Below the pieces are notes generated by a model. That model made no database searches and had not been told where the DNA came from. It saw only the letters and a list, made by a program, of their open reading frames with translations. A stretch of 64,000 nucleotides of DNA, from positions 930,001-994,000 of the forward strand of contig NC_007952.1 in the NCBI RefSeq assembly GCF_000013645.1, written 5' to 3'. The translations under genes and the position numbers were made by a program. Each line of letters begins with the position of its first letter. The stretch's first letter is position 1. Origin of the DNA: Paraburkholderia xenovorans LB400. GTDB taxonomy: Bacteria; Pseudomonadota; Gammaproteobacteria; Burkholderiales; Burkholderiaceae. Positions 62,353-64,000 of the stretch are shown here, piece by piece.

Positions 62353-63258
62353 ATGGCGTTTACCGTTGAGGTCGTGCACCCGTTATTGGCCGCCCGCATT
62401 CACGGCCTCGATCTGCATCAACCCGTCGCGCTGGAAGATGTCGAGGCGATCGAGCAGACAAGCGGCCGTTATCCGGTTCTGATCTTTCCGAAGCAGTTCA
62501 TCAACGACGACGAACTGCTCGCGTTCAGCGCGAACTTCGGGCCGGTCCACACCGCCATGTCGTATCAGACGCGTGAGAAAGAGCACCGGTTGCAGCCGAA
62601 GATCACCGACATCTCGAACCTCGGCAAGGACAATCAGACGTTCAAGCGCGGTGATCATCGCCGGATGAACAACTTCGTCAGCAAGCGGTGGCATACGGAC
62701 GCTTCATATGAAGCAATTCCGGCGCGCTACTCGTTCCTGCTGGCGTATACCGTGGCGCAGCGGGGCGGCGAGACACAGTTCGCCGATATGCGGGCGGCGT
62801 ACGACGAGATGCCTGAAGATCTTCGCCCGGTAGTCGAAGATCTGAGCTGCGAGTACAACATCTTGTGGGCGCGCATGCTGAGCGGCTACACCGAGTTTCC
62901 GGACGAGGAGCGGGCGAAGCTGCCGCCCGCGCAGCACAAGCTCGTCAGGCAGCATCCCGTGTCGGGACGCAAGACGCTCTATCTGTCGGGGCACGCGACG
63001 CACGTAGTGGACTGGCCGATTCCCGAAGGCCGCGACCTGTTGCGCGAATTGATGGAATTCGCGACGCAGCCCCAGTTCGTCTATACCCATAAATGGCACG
63101 AACGCGATCTGGTGATGTGGGACAACCGCGCGTTGATGCACCGCGGGCGCCGCCATATTCCCGATACTGACCCGCGCGAGATGCATCGCGCGACGGTAAT
63201 GGACGATCCTGCGTGGACGCGAGCGGACAGCAGCGTGCACAGCGAAGCGGGAACGTGA
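62353..63258 (+). CDS. TauD/TfdA family Fe(II)/2-oxoglutarate dioxygenase (copy 2)
   Basis: A 301-residue enzyme collinear with copy 1: His114, Asp116 (RWHTDASY), His263 (LMHRG) and Arg279 (REMHRATVMDDP). The two share long stretches such as HATHVVDWPIPEGRDLLREL. GGAG and a 5-base gap support the ATG at 62353 over one at 62293. The duplicated pair suggests related but distinct substrates or successive steps. Confidence 0.92.
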   Translation: MAFTVEVVHPLLAARIHGLDLHQPVALEDVEAIEQTSGRYPVLIFPKQFINDDELLAFSANFGPVHTAMSYQTREKEHRLQPKITDISNLGKDNQTFKRGDHRRMNNFVSKRWHTDASYEAIPARYSFLLAYTVAQRGGETQFADMRAAYDEMPEDLRPVVEDLSCEYNILWARMLSGYTEFPDEERAKLPPAQHKLVRQHPVSGRKTLYLSGHATHVVDWPIPEGRDLLRELMEFATQPQFVYTHKWHERDLVMWDNRALMHRGRRHIPDTDPREMHRATVMDDPAWTRADSSVHSEAGT

Positions 63259-63283
63259 CTTGGCGTGGCGTGGCGTAAAACAT

Positions 63284-63320
63284 GCGCCGGCGGCGGTTGC
63301 GAGAAAACCGCCGCCGGCGC
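63284..63320. terminator. Strong hairpin between dioxygenase copy 2 and Bug copy 2
   Basis: GCGCCGGCGGCGGTT and AACCGCCGCCGGCGC form a 15-bp perfect stem around GCGAGAA between convergent genes; there is no T run. Confidence 0.7.
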
Positions 63321-63382
63321 TACGCACGTCACACGTCTGGCTATCGGAGAGAACGCAGAAAGAACCCAGAAAGAACGCGCCG

Positions 63383-64000
63383 CTATTGCGCCCTGAGACC
63401 CGCCTGTGCAAAAAGTTGACTCCAGAGCGGCACTTCGGTGCGAATGCGCTGATCTATCTCGCCCGGTGAACTGCTGACCGGCAGAAAGCCGAGCTGTTCG
63501 AGACTACGCCGGACATCCGGCTGCGCGATGGCACTGACCGTGGCATCGTGCAGCGTTGCAACCACCTTGTCAGGCGTCGCCCGCGGCACCGAGATGCAGT
63601 TCCACACCGCGAACGCGTAACCGGGCAGGCCGGCTTCGGCAATTGTCGGCACATCGGGCAGCACGGGCACTCGCGACTTTCCGGTAACACCGAGCGCACG
63701 CAGCTTGCCCGAACGGATATGCGCGGTGACGTTCGGCACACCGCCGAATTCCATATCCGCAATACCGCTCAACACGGCGACGGTGTCTTCCGCGCCTCCT
63801 TTATAGGGCACGTCCTGCAACTGGATTGCCGCCTTCGATGTGAACTCCAGTGCGGCGAGATAGAGATTGCTGCCAATGCCCGCCGTTGCGTTGGTCAGTT
63901 TCTTCGGGTTCTGTTTGGCGTAAGCGATCAGTTCCGGAATCGATCGCGCCGGGACCGACGGATTCACCACCAGTACGAACTGCTGCTCCGACAGCAGACT
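63383..64000 (-). CDS. Bug family binding protein (copy 2), N-terminal part outside window
   Basis: At least 205 residues are visible, open at the right edge and without the N-terminal signal peptide. FVLVVNPSVPARSIPELIAYAKQNP, NATAGIGSNLYLAALEFT and VPYKGGAEDTVAVLSG follow the Bug fold, and the end (PGEIDQRIRTEVPLWSQLFAQAGL) is the family C-terminus. Pairs with the Bug gene at 58265, which is beside dioxygenase copy 1. Confidence 0.9.
   Translation of the reverse strand, partial: SLLSEQQFVLVVNPSVPARSIPELIAYAKQNPKKLTNATAGIGSNLYLAALEFTSKAAIQLQDVPYKGGAEDTVAVLSGIADMEFGGVPNVTAHIRSGKLRALGVTGKSRVPVLPDVPTIAEAGLPGYAFAVWNCISVPRATPDKVVATLHDATVSAIAQPDVRRSLEQLGFLPVSSSPGEIDQRIRTEVPLWSQLFAQAGLRAQ

Overview
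The window looks like a chromosomal segment of a high-GC betaproteobacterium of the Burkholderiaceae, most like Paraburkholderia. The evidence is family-typical genes: a Burkholderia-type trimeric porin, DUF4148, DUF2968, DUF2917 and DUF6232 proteins, several Bug-family binding proteins, and GntR/IclR/LysR-controlled catabolic operons. I see no rRNA, intact tRNA, CRISPR array or insertion sequence. The species call is inference.

Layout. 1-9515: mostly housekeeping on the + strand (partial SDR, small cysteine-motif protein, class II sirtuin, PNPOx-like protein, DUF938 methyltransferase, 6-phosphogluconate dehydrogenase, NlpD-like lipoprotein, threonine aldolase). 9619-14113: an MFS exporter and a 951-residue protein that appears to join a YopT-type cysteine protease domain to a pertussis-toxin-like ADP-ribosyltransferase domain. 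14702-17155: glycogen phosphorylase. 17268-24332: mostly minus-strand genes (retropepsin-like lipoprotein, esterases, an Ohr peroxidase under a TetR regulator with three visible operators, and a secreted-type HEMGH metallopeptidase with repeats next to a tRNA-Ser-like 3' fragment). 24852-29425: porin, MetQ-like protein, desuccinylase and amino-acid-binding protein.

30470-33429 is a two-gene operon of a PotD-like periplasmic binding protein and a membrane GGDEF enzyme, arranged like the NspS/MbaA polyamine sensor. 33499-41702 is a complete C-P lyase locus: phnGHIJKLM on one strand, phnF-DUF1045-phnN on the other, with a perfect 20-bp palindrome between them. 41952-44071 holds an M20 amidohydrolase and an IclR regulator. 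44279-49983 is a four-carbon sugar acid operon (regulator, ltnD, otnK, otnC, otnI, denD) for both L-threonate and D-erythronate, with what looks like the stub of a lost gene between otnC and otnI. 50474-51676 is pcaF.

52172-55365 holds small secreted or cytoplasmic proteins and a TetR/hydrolase pair flanking a perfect 36-bp palindrome. 55426-64000 is a catabolic-looking cluster: LysR, FAD-linked D-lactate dehydrogenase, two Bug proteins, two collinear TauD/TfdA dioxygenases, an SDR, and an alpha/beta hydrolase whose nucleophile and probable catalytic histidine are both cysteine. A similar roughly 30-bp element lies in both divergent promoter regions of this cluster, suggesting one regulon. 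Its substrate cannot be read from sequence.
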